The translations under genes were made by a program, and so were the position numbers. Below, piece after piece: positions 1-9,500 of a stretch of 34,255 nucleotides of DNA. Origin of the DNA: CAZJHX01 sp964545715. Lineage in GTDB: Bacteria > Myxococcota_A > UBA9042 > GCA-2863065. Below the pieces are notes generated by a model that ran no database searches, was not told the origin of the DNA, and worked only from the letters and a program-made list of their open reading frames with translations. The stretch spans positions 1 through 34,255 of the forward strand of contig CAZJHX010000113.1 of the NCBI GenBank assembly GCA_964545715.1. The letters run 5' to 3'. Within the stretch, counting starts at the first letter, position 1. Each line of letters starts with the position of its first letter.

Positions 1-10
1 TAACAGCGAA

Positions 11-32
11 ACCCCCTGCAATTGCAGAGGGT
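11..32 (-). terminator. hairpin downstream of tRNA-Gly, possible terminator
   Basis: A nearly perfect 22-nt palindrome lies just beyond the 3' end of the tRNA. Read on the minus strand it forms an 11-bp stem, with one G-U pair, centred on AATT (a real RNA hairpin would open the central pairs into a loop). It is followed by GTTTCG, so the T-run is short. The position suits tRNA transcription termination or 3' processing, but the weak T-tract makes this a tentative call. Confidence 0.4.
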
Positions 33-39
33 CTCGCGG

Positions 40-111
40 AGCGGGAAACGGGACTCGAACCCGCGACTCTCAGCTTGGGAAGCTGATACTCTACCACTGA
101 GTTACTCCCGC
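40..111 (-). tRNA. tRNA-Gly (anticodon CCC)
   Basis: The reverse complement folds as a tRNA. The acceptor stem GCGGGAG pairs with TTCCCGC, and the D-loop contains GTGGTAGAG. The anticodon arm TCAGC/GCTGA encloses the loop TTCCCAA, giving anticodon CCC (reads GGG, glycine). The T-arm contains GGGTTCGAGTCCC. The discriminator base is U, as usual for bacterial tRNA-Gly. The genomic sequence after it reads CCG, so the full CCA end is not encoded and must be added enzymatically. A strong promoter lies directly upstream, so it is probably transcribed independently of the protein genes before it. Confidence 0.96.
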
Positions 112-121
112 AACGCCGCGT

Positions 122-149
122 AGGATACGACGACGTGCACGGATGTCAA
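122..149 (-). promoter_or_regulatory. sigma70-type promoter of tRNA-Gly
   Basis: On the minus strand a perfect -35 box TTGACA (144-149) is separated by 16 bp from TATCCT (122-127, four of six matches to TATAAT). The -10 box ends 10 bp before the first base of the tRNA, which is the usual distance for a stable-RNA promoter. This is the clearest promoter in the window. Confidence 0.85.
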
Positions 150-188
150 TTGGCGACTGCGACCGTGGCTGGTCCGTCGCGCGCGCAC

Positions 189-881
189 TCAGACCACGCG
201 GTACAGCCTTGCGTCCATCGCTCCCAAACAGTCGATCCACTTGTCGCTGTTACGCGCGTGACAGCGCTCCTTTCTCCTGTTCTTGCCCAGCAGGCGGATC
301 GGGTCATCGAATACCGCTCGGGGTGCAACTGGCTCGATAGCGGCCCAGGCCTCTTCAAGCTGGTGTTCCAGCTCGTCGGGCGGAGCGTATCCGCCAACCG
401 TGACCAGCGAATACTTCGGAAGGGTGTCCCACGCTGAGTTCCCTCCGGCGAGCACCGCCATCTTGTCCAGGTCTTGCTCGATCTGTTTGACCTTGCCGCC
501 GATCCGAGCGCTGCCCGTGGCCCACCTGTCAATCCAAGCAAGCTTCAGTTCAACGATGCCCAAAGCGACCGCTCCGCAAGGGTCCGGTCGATCGACCATT
601 TTGTGGCTGAGCGCACTCCACCACGCTGTCAGCGCTTCTTCTGTCGCGGGGAGCAGCCAGAGGTCCGGGGCCATGCGCTGCCCGTGCACTATGACGCTGC
701 GCTCTCTGTCGCACCAGACCGTCTCGGCATCGTTCAGCGCGGCCAACAAGCTGCCCTGCAAGAAGGCCTCGTTGGAGGACCAGTATATGTTCTCACCCAT
801 GAGGTTCTGCCAAAGGCGGTTGCCGCCGAGGGTTCTCAGCGCGGCCTCTAGCGCACTTTCGCAGGTGGCCGCACGTCGCAT
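189..881 (-). CDS. PD-(D/E)XK nuclease-like hypothetical protein (230 aa)
   Basis: I do not recognise a named family. The sequence shows a pattern typical of the PD-(D/E)XK phosphodiesterase fold: Glu38 in a helix, 'APDLWL' with Pro72-Asp73 on a predicted strand, then 'GIVELKLAW' with Glu111-x-Lys113 on the next strand, followed by a helix. These would form the Mg-binding and catalytic set of such nucleases. No signal peptide or membrane segment is visible, so it should be cytoplasmic. Its ATG lies only 4 bp after the nrdJ stop codon on the same strand, so the two are probably co-transcribed. No clear Shine-Dalgarno sequence is seen, which fits translational coupling to nrdJ. The C-terminus is basic and Cys-containing (KNRRKERCHARN). 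The assignment to the nuclease superfamily is inference from motif spacing; it could also be an inactive member or an unrelated protein. Confidence 0.72.
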   Translation of the reverse strand: MRRAATCESALEAALRTLGGNRLWQNLMGENIYWSSNEAFLQGSLLAALNDAETVWCDRERSVIVHGQRMAPDLWLLPATEEALTAWWSALSHKMVDRPDPCGAVALGIVELKLAWIDRWATGSARIGGKVKQIEQDLDKMAVLAGGNSAWDTLPKYSLVTVGGYAPPDELEHQLEEAWAAIEPVAPRAVFDDPIRLLGKNRRKERCHARNSDKWIDCLGAMDARLYRVV

Positions 882-885
882 GCTT

Positions 886-3555
886 TTAGGAGCAACCGCT
901 CGTGCTGCCGCAGTTCAGGCATTTGTGGCAGGTGCCGTTGCGGACCATCAGGCTGCCGCAGTCCTGGCACGGGGGGGCGTCGCTCGGTTGCACAAAGGTG
1001 GTCTTTCGGCGGGCCTCTGCGGTTGGGGCCGTGGTGGCTTCTTCCGGGTCGGCGGGCAGGGTGGCGTCGGCGGCTTCCGGAAACTTCAGGGCCAGCCAGC
1101 GGAAGATGTAGTCCATGATGGAGCGGGCCATCGGGATTTCGGGGTTGGTCGTGAAGCCGCTGGGCTCGAAGCGGGTGTTGGTGAACTTGCGGACCAGGAC
1201 GTCCAGCGGCACTCCGTACTGCAGACTGAGGCTTACGCTGGTCGCGAAAGAGTCCATCAGGCCGCCGATCGTCGAGCCCTGTTTGGCCATCACGATGAAG
1301 ATCTCGCCCGGGGTGTCGTCGGTGTACGTGCCCACCACGATGTAGCCCTTGTGGCCACCGACGTTGAACTTGTGGGTGATGCTGCGTCTCTCGTCCGGGA
1401 GGCGCCGGCGATACGGGGCCGGCACGGTGGCCTTGGCCGGTTCGGACGCGCCCGTCGTCAGCGGCTGGCTCTGCTTGCAGCCGTCGCGGTAGACCGCTAC
1501 CGCCTTGAGGCCCAGACGCCAGGCCTGGACGTAGATGTCCTGGATGTCGTCCGGCGTCGTGTCTGAAGGGACGTTGACCGTCTTGGAGATCGCGCCGCTC
1601 AGAAACGGCTGGACCGCGGCCATCATCCGGATGTGGCCCATCGGGTTGATGGAGCGACGGCCCGCGGCGGCGCGGAAGGCGCAGTCGAAGACGCCCAGGT
1701 CGTCGGTCTTGAGATGCGGCGCGCCCTCGATGGTCTCCTGCTCCTGGATGTGTTTGACGATGTCCGCCGTCTCTCGCGCGTCGTAGCCGAGGTTGTTGAG
1801 GGCCGGCGTCACCGTTCTGTTCACGATGCGCATCATGCCGCCGCCCGCCAGGCGCTTGTACTTGACCAGGGCGATGTCCGGCTCGATGCCCGTCGTGTCG
1901 CAGTCCATCATAAAGGCGATGGTGCCCGTCGGGGCCAGCACCGTCGCCTGCGCGTTTCTGTAGCCGTGGTCGGCTCCCTTCTCGACCGCATGCTCCCAGG
2001 CGGCGCGGGCCGCTTTGACCACGTCCTCGGGGGCGCCATCATCGATCTCGTCGACCGCAGCGCGATGCATCTTCATCACGGCCAGCATCGGCGCCGCATT
2101 GTCGGCGTGGCCCTCGAACGGGCCCTTGGCCTCGGCGATATCCGCGCTCTGGGCATACGCGCGACCGCCCATCAGCGCCGTCACCGCCGCGGCCATCGCT
2201 CGGCCGGCCGACGAGTCATACGGCAGACCGCAGCTCATCAGCAGCGCGCCCAGGTTGGCATAGCCAAGACCCAGCGGGCGATAGCGGTGGCTGTTCTTCT
2301 CGATGTCGGCCGTCGGATAGCCCGCGTTGTCGACCAGAATCTCCTGCGCCAGAATCGTCAAGTCCACCGCATGCTCGAAGTCCGCAACCTCAAAGCCACC
2401 CTCGGGCGTGGCGAACTTCAACAGGTTCAACGACGCCAGGTTGCACGCCGAGTCGTCCAAAAACATGTACTCGCTGCACGGGTTGGACGCGTTGATCCGG
2501 CCGCTGTTTGCGCACGTGTGCCAGGTGTTGATCACCGAGTCGAACTGCAGACCCGGGTCGCCGCAGCTCCACGCCGCGTTGGCCATCCGAATCATCAGCT
2601 CGCGCGCGCGCACCGTCTCCAGCACGTCGCCGCTCACCGACCTCAACTCCCAGTCATGGTCGTCCACCACCGCCGCCATAAAAGCGTCCGTGACACGCAC
2701 GCTGTGATTGGCGTTTTGATAGAAGACGCTGGTGTAAGCCTCCCCGCCAAAGCTGCCGTCGTAGCCCGCCGCGATCAGCGCCTGGGCCTTGGCCTCCTCC
2801 AACGCCTTGCTGTCGATGAAGTCGCCCACGTCCGGGTGATCCGCGTTGAGGATCACCATCTTGGCCGCCCGGCGCGTCTTGCCGCCGCTCTTGATCGCGC
2901 CCGCCATCGCGTCGTAACCGCGCATAAAGCTCAACGGCCCCGTCGCCTGCCCACCGCCGGACAGGCCCTCGCGCGATGACCGAATCGGCGACAGGTTGGT
3001 CCCCGTGCCGCTGCCGTACTTGAAGAGCATGCCCTCGGTCTTGCACAGCTCCAGGATGCTCTCCAGCGAGTCCTGCACCGAGTTGATGAAGCACGCAGAG
3101 ACCTGCGGGGCCCTGGCCGCCTCAACCCCGACGTTGAACCACACCGGCGAGTTGAAGCTCAGCTTCTGGTGCAGCAGCAGATGCGCCAGCTCAGCCTCAA
3201 ACGCCGCCGCGTCATCCTCGGACGCAAAGTAGCCGCCGTCACGACCCCAGCGCCCGACCGTCGTGACGACACGCCCGATAAGCTGCCGCACCGAGGTCTC
3301 GCGCTCCGGCGTGCCCAGCGTCCCCCGAAAGTACTTGCTGGCCACGACATTGGTCGCCAGATGCGACCACGCCACCGGAAACTCTACGTCCGCCTGCTCA
3401 AAGACGGTCTCGCCGTCCTCACCGGTAATGGTCGCGGTACGGCGCTCCCACTCAACGTCGTCAAAGGGATCAACATCGGCCGTCGTCCACAGACGAGAGA
3501 CCGCTATCGCTGTGCTCTGCGGATCAGTTGCAGCTGGTGCTGACATCGACATCAT
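886..3555 (-). CDS. nrdJ: vitamin B12-dependent (class II) ribonucleoside-diphosphate reductase
   Basis: This enzyme reduces ribonucleotides to deoxyribonucleotides in the cytoplasm, using adenosylcobalamin as radical source, so it works with or without oxygen. The sequence carries family hallmarks: 'FNSPVWFNVG', the substrate-site cysteine in 'VSACFINSV', 'KYGSGTGTNLS', the 'NPCSE' motif with the radical cysteine, 'SACNLASLNL', and 'PTGTIAFMMDCDTTGIEPD', typical of large B12-dependent reductases. The C-terminus has a Cys cluster (CQDCG...CHKCLNCG), a zinc-ribbon-like or redox tail usual in this class. Length is about 889 aa. I chose the ATG at 3553-3555 because GGGGAGGG (3567-3574) lies 11 nt upstream; ATGs at 3552 and 3546 are alternatives. 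The start lies inside the last codons of the upstream giant lipoprotein gene (32-bp overlap), which is unusual for a housekeeping enzyme. A class I partner subunit is not expected and none is seen. Confidence 0.95.
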   Translation of the reverse strand: MMSMSAPAATDPQSTAIAVSRLWTTADVDPFDDVEWERRTATITGEDGETVFEQADVEFPVAWSHLATNVVASKYFRGTLGTPERETSVRQLIGRVVTTVGRWGRDGGYFASEDDAAAFEAELAHLLLHQKLSFNSPVWFNVGVEAARAPQVSACFINSVQDSLESILELCKTEGMLFKYGSGTGTNLSPIRSSREGLSGGGQATGPLSFMRGYDAMAGAIKSGGKTRRAAKMVILNADHPDVGDFIDSKALEEAKAQALIAAGYDGSFGGEAYTSVFYQNANHSVRVTDAFMAAVVDDHDWELRSVSGDVLETVRARELMIRMANAAWSCGDPGLQFDSVINTWHTCANSGRINASNPCSEYMFLDDSACNLASLNLLKFATPEGGFEVADFEHAVDLTILAQEILVDNAGYPTADIEKNSHRYRPLGLGYANLGALLMSCGLPYDSSAGRAMAAAVTALMGGRAYAQSADIAEAKGPFEGHADNAAPMLAVMKMHRAAVDEIDDGAPEDVVKAARAAWEHAVEKGADHGYRNAQATVLAPTGTIAFMMDCDTTGIEPDIALVKYKRLAGGGMMRIVNRTVTPALNNLGYDARETADIVKHIQEQETIEGAPHLKTDDLGVFDCAFRAAAGRRSINPMGHIRMMAAVQPFLSGAISKTVNVPSDTTPDDIQDIYVQAWRLGLKAVAVYRDGCKQSQPLTTGASEPAKATVPAPYRRRLPDERRSITHKFNVGGHKGYIVVGTYTDDTPGEIFIVMAKQGSTIGGLMDSFATSVSLSLQYGVPLDVLVRKFTNTRFEPSGFTTNPEIPMARSIMDYIFRWLALKFPEAADATLPADPEEATTAPTAEARRKTTFVQPSDAPPCQDCGSLMVRNGTCHKCLNCGSTSGCS

Positions 3556-6500
3556 CCACGAAGACGCCCTCCCCGGGCTGCCCAAACGGCACATTGACAG
3601 CCTGGAAGTTCCAGTAAACCTGAATCGACTTGCCCTTGTAGTCGGTCAAATCCACCTCCACCTTGAGCCACGTGCTCTCGTTGGCGGCGCCGCTGGGCAT
3701 CGTCCACACCGTCTTCAAGATGCCGTCGCTCAGCACCTTCACATTGTAGATGTCCCCGAAGTTGCCACCGAACTGCAGCGTGTCGAACCACGTCTGGAAC
3801 GTCAACGTCGCCGCCGCGGCCGTCAGCGGCACCGAGATCGAAGGGCTGATCGCCACGCCGCTGGCCGCCGGCTCCGTCTCGTAGTTCCACACGCCCGGAA
3901 TCCCGAAGTACATGCTGAACGGCGGACTGAAGAACCGCTTGGACTGCACACTCCACTTCGCCGCGCTACCGTCCTGAATGACCGTGAAGCCCTGCAGCGT
4001 GGCGTCATCAAACGCCGCAGTGAGCAGCTCCGTGGCCTCACAACACCCCGGTCCCGAGTCCGCCACATACTTGCACTGATTCGCCTCGCACGAGCCCTTC
4101 GTGCACGGGTCGTCATCATTGCACTGCGCGTCGCTCGTGCAGCATCCATCGCCACCCACCGGCTGCGAAGTGCACGTGTTGTCGGTGCAGGTGTCCGTCG
4201 TACACGGGTTGGCGTCATCGCACTCCCCGTTGAAGACACAGCAGCCCGGCTTCTGCTCGAACACGCACGTGCCGTCCACACACGTATCAGCCGTGCACGC
4301 ATACGAGTCGTTGCACTGCAGATCCGCCGTGCAGCAATCCGGGACCGCATTGTGCTGGCACTCACCCTCTACACACGCGTCCGTGGTGCACACCTGGCTG
4401 TCGTCGCACTCGCCGGCGAACACGCAGACATCGCCCAGGTCCTCGCACACCTTTGCGACCACGAAGTCATCGATGAAGATGCCCTCGCCCGAGTTCTGAA
4501 TCGTGTCCAGCGAGTTGAAGTCGAACACCACCTGCACGCTCTGACCCGCAAACGACGTCAGGTTGATCTTCACCGGCACCCAACTCTGGAACTGGTTGTT
4601 GGGCACCGCGCTCTTGTTCCAGACCATCACGCCCTCGCCGTTGGCCGACGTGATCACCCGAATCTCAAACAGGTCGAAGTTGGGGTTGGTCTCGATGTCC
4701 AGCCACACGTTGAACGTCATCAGCGCGCTCTCATCCGCCGCCAGCGCTATGGAGCTGGTCGTCATCGTACCCGCGCTGGCCCCATCACTGGAGAAGTCGC
4801 CCGTCGTCTCATTGCCGAACCACAGCGACGTCGGCGGACTGGTCGACTGCAGGTTGGCGATCTGCCAATGGGCCGCCGAATCCCCCGCCGACGCCCAGCC
4901 CTCGGGGGCCTCCGTAAAGTTCTCGTTGGCCAGGTCCGCCGCCGTGCAGCACGACGGATCGACCTCATGCGTGCACTTGTTGTTGGTACAGGCGTCGATG
5001 GTGCAGTCGTCCTCATCCGGACACTCGCTGTCCGCCGTGCAGCAGTCCGCCACCGGCGTCGAGCCGCACACGCCGTTGGTACACGCATCCGCGGTACACG
5101 CGTTGCCGTCATCGCACTCAGCATCCGACTTGCAGCAGTTTGTTATGGCCGTCGACGTGCACGCCCCGTCCTCACACGCGTCCTTGGTACATGGATCCGC
5201 GTCGTCGCACTGGGCATCGCTGCTGCAGCACCCGGCGATGACGTTGTTGCTGCATGTGCCCTCGTTGCACGAGTCGTTCGTGCAGCTGTTCGCGTCGTCA
5301 CAGTCCGCATCCGCCGAGCAGCAGTTGGCGATGACCGTGTTGGTACACGCGCCGTTGGTACAAGCGTCCGTGGTGCAGATGTTGTCGTCCGCGCAGTCCG
5401 CGTTGGACGTGCAGCACGTCGGGTCCTGATCGAAGAAGCACTGGTTGGCGATGCAGCTGACCACCTGACACGGCGCCGGCGGGAAGACCGCGCAGTCCGC
5501 ATCCGACTTGCAGCAGTTGACCACCGACCCATGCTGGCAGGAGTTGTTCACACACGTGTCCGTGGTGCACACGTCCGCATCCACGCAGTCCGCGTCCAGG
5601 GCGCAGCAGCCGGGCAGGTTCACGTTGGTACACACGCCCGTCGCTGCGTCACACGCGTCAAACGTGCACGCGACGTTGTCGTTGCAGTCGTCTGACGATG
5701 AGCAGCAGCCCTCGATCGGGGTCGAGGTACAGGAGTTGTTGGTGCACGCGTTGGCCGTGCACTTGTTACCGTCCTCGCACGCCGCGTCGTCGTCACAGCA
5801 GTCCGGCACCGCAGACGTCTGGCAGACGCCATCCGTACACGCATGCGCCGTACACGCGTTGCCGTCATCGCAGTCCGCCGCCGTCACGCAGCAGCCGTCG
5901 CCGTCGCCCGACGGCTCGCTGACGCACACGTGGTTCGTGCAGCTGTCCTTGGTGCACGGGTTGCCGTCACCACACTCGTTGTCGCTGTTGCAGCACCCCG
6001 GCACCGGCTTGCTGGCGCACTGGTTGTTGCCGCACGCCTCCTTTGTGCACGGGTTGCTGTCCGCGCAGTCCGCGTCCGTCGAGCAGCACGTCGGCTTGGG
6101 CGTGTTCACGCACCCGTTGTCCAGGCACTGATCCGCCGTACACACCTTGTTGTCGTTGCAGTCCGTATCCGACGAGCAGCACCCCGGCTCCGCCACAAAC
6201 TGGCACTGGTTGGCCACGCACATGTCGGTCGTGCACACGTCCGCGTCCGAGCAGTCCGCCGCCGTCGCGCAGCAGCCGGGCTCCGGCGGGTTCTGGCACT
6301 GCCCAAACGCGCACACATCCTGGGTGCACGGATCGCCGTCGCCACAGTCAGCCGCCGTCGCGCAGCAGTTCTCCTCGACCGGGTTGGAGCACACGCCGTC
6401 CGTGCAAACGTCCTTTGTGCACGCATCTCCATCCGCGCAGTCGGCCGCCGAATTACAGCAGCCGGGCTCCGGCGGGTTGGAGCATTTGGCGTTGATGCAC

Positions 6501-9500
6501 ACGTTCTGCGTACACGGATCGTCGTCCGCGCAGTCCGCGCCCGTCGCACACTCGCACACCTCAAACGCCGGGTTCTGGCACTTGCCGTCCACGCACAGGT
6601 TCTCCGTGCACGGGTCCCCATCCGCACAGTCCTGCGGGCCCACGCACGGCTTGCCGCACGTCGGGTTGTCCACATGAACGCACTTATTGGCCTCGCAGGA
6701 GTCCACCGTGCAGATGTCCTCATCGTTGCACTGCGCCGTGCTCGTGCAGCAGTCCGCGATCACCGGGTTGGAGCACTTGGACTCACTGCAGATGTTCTGC
6801 GTACACGGGTTGTTGTCCGCGCAGTCCGCGCTGGTCAGGCAGCAGTCCTCCACCATCGGGTACTGGCACTGCCCGCCCACACACAGCGCCTGGGTGCACG
6901 GCTCGCCGTCCGTGCAATCCGCGGGACCGGCGCACTCGTCGCCACACCCCGGGATAGGCGCGTTTACGCACGTATTGTCCGTGCAGGAGTCGGTGGTGCA
7001 CGGGTTTGTGTCACCACACTCCGAGTCGGCGATGCAGCAGCCCGGCAGGTCCACGGTGACGCACTCGGTGCCCGCGCAGAAGTTCTCCGTGCACGGGTTA
7101 TCGTCGTCGCAGTCCGCGTTGCTCTCGCAGCCCTCACCACACCCGGGGATGGGCAGATGCACGCACACGTTGCCCGCGCACAGGTCCGTCGTGCAGGCGT
7201 CAGCATCCGCGCACTCAGCGTCACCCGTGCAGCAGCCCGGCACCGTCTGGCTCTGGCACTGGTTGTTCACGCAGGCCGACGTCGTACACGCGTTGTTGTC
7301 GCCACACTGGTCATCGGCCGTGCAGCAACCCGCGATCGGCTGGTTGGAGCACAGACCGCTCGCCGAGCACGCATCGCTGGTGCACGCGTTGCCGTCGTCG
7401 CACACCGTCGGATCGTCCGGGTCACACTGCGGCTTCTCACACGTCTGCGTGACCAGCACGTCATCGACAAAGATGCCCGTCGACGTGTTCAAGATCCCGT
7501 CCAGCGTGTCGAACCGGAAGCTCAATTGAATCGTCTGCCCGGTGAAGCCCGTCAGGTCGACCGTGATCGGCACGTACTCCAGCCCGAAGCCGCCGCCACC
7601 GGCCAGCTCGTCCTTGGTCCACACCACCGTCTCGGTGCCGTCTTCGCCGATCACCGCCAGGTCAAACAGGTCATACGCCGGCACCTGCTCGATGTCCGCC
7701 GCCAGGTTGAACGTCAGCGTGACCTCTTTGGCCTCCGCCGCGATCGCGATCGGTGACGACGTCGCAGTCCCGCTGTTGCCGCCGCCCTGCGTCACATAGT
7801 TGAGCTCCTCCGGGTTGCCGTAATACAGCGCGCCCGGCGGCGTGTTCGCCTGCTCAAACGAGTCGATGTGCCATCCGACGTTGCCGCTGGCCGGCGACAA
7901 CAGCCAAGAGAGGTTGTTGCCCGTCGCCAGGTCGAACGAGTCGCTGAAGATCGGTCCGGTCTCACAGTCCGCGCCACACCCCGCGATCGGCAGGTTCTGA
8001 CATTGCCCGTCAAAGCAGAAGTCCGCCGTGCACGTGTTGTCGTCGTTGCAGTCCGCCGTCGTCTGGCACTCGTCACCGCAGCCCGGAATAGCCAGGTTCA
8101 AGCACGTACCCATGCTGCAGAAGTCGGCCGTGCAGTCGTTGCCGTCATCGCAGTCCGCCGGTCCCTCACAGTCCACCGCGCAGTCCGGATCCGCCTCGTG
8201 CACGCACACCCCGTCATCCGAGCAGTAGTCGATGGTGCAGTCGTCGTCGTCCGCGCAGTCACCCGCGTCGGTACACTCCACGCCGCACCCCGGGATATCC
8301 AGGTTCTGGCACACGCCGTCCGTGCAGAAGTCCGCTGTGCAGACGTTGTCGTCGTCGCAGTCCGCCGCGCCCGTGCAGTCGGCGCCGCAGCCCGGAATCG
8401 CCAGGTTCTGACACTGCCCCATGTTGCAGAAGTCCGCCGTGCACACGTCGTCGTCGTCGCAGTCCGCCGCCTCGTCGCACTCACCGCCGCAGCCCGGGAT
8501 GTCCAGGAACTGGCACGCGCCGTTTGTGCAGAAGTCCGCCGTGCAGTCGTCGCCGTCGTTGCAGTCCTCCGGCCCGTCGCACTCTTCGCCGCAGCCCGGG
8601 ATGCCCTCGTTGTGGCACTCGCCGTCGTCTCCGCAGAAGTCCGACGTGCACACATCGCCGTCATCACACAGCGCGGGGTTGCACGGCGCATCGCCGCAGC
8701 CGTACGCGATCTTGATGTCGTCGAGGAAGACGCCGCCCGCGTCGTTTTGAATCGGGTCGATCGTGTCAAACGTCAGCTGCACGCGCATCTTCTTGCCCGC
8801 GTAGTCGGTCAGATCGATCTCGACCGGGATCCACACGCCGTACTGGTCCGCGTCCAGCCCATCCTTGGTCCACACGGTCTCCGGCTCGCTGTCCTCGACG
8901 CGCACCCGCACCTCAAACACGTCGGCGTTGGGGAAGTCCTCGATGTCCAAAAACGCCCAGAAGGTCAGCGACGCCGACTCACCCTGCGGCAGCTCGATGG
9001 CCGGCAGCCGCGCGATACCGCTGTTCTGCACGCCGCCAAACGCGTAGCCGCCCGCCACGGGGTCACCGTAATGCAGCGACAGCGGCTCGGAGTATGGGTT
9101 AACGTCGTTGATGTTCCAGCCGCCCTCGGGCTGGTTGTTTTCGATCTCGATGCCCGCGTCGTCGCCCTCCTGAAACGTGGCTTCAAACGCCACCGACGGT
9201 GAGCAGCAGTCGGGCACCAGCGCCTGGCTGCACGTGCCGGCGTCCGTACATGCGCCCACAGTGCACGGATCGCCATCCTCGCAATCCTCGTCCGTGTTGC
9301 AGCAGCCGGGCGCCTGCTCGTAGATGCACTCTCCATCGATGCAGTCGGTCAGCTCCTGGCAGGGCCCGGGAGGCGCGCACTCGCTCAGGTCCTTGCAGCA
9401 GCCCTCGATGGGCGCCGAGCCACACAGCCCCTCGTCACCGCACGCGTTCTCCGTGCACGGATCGCCGTCCTCACACTGCTCGTTGCTGGTGCACCCGGTC

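Noticed and set aside
1633..2979. 448-codon + strand frame opposite nrdJ
   Set aside because: It runs antisense to a clearly conserved ribonucleotide reductase, with Arg/His-rich shadow composition and no recognisable domain.
3560..3700. Promoter for nrdJ at a TTGACC inside the lipoprotein gene
   Set aside because: The -35-like box has no acceptable -10 box at 15-19 bp, so it is not supported.
3263..5695. Very long + strand open frame (810 codons) opposite the giant lipoprotein, with a similar one at 5843-7756
   Set aside because: Their products are Arg/Ala/Val-rich low-complexity strings that mirror the Cys-Asp-Thr repeat codons of the minus strand gene. They lack ribosome sites, and GC-rich repeats of this kind keep the opposite frame free of stops.
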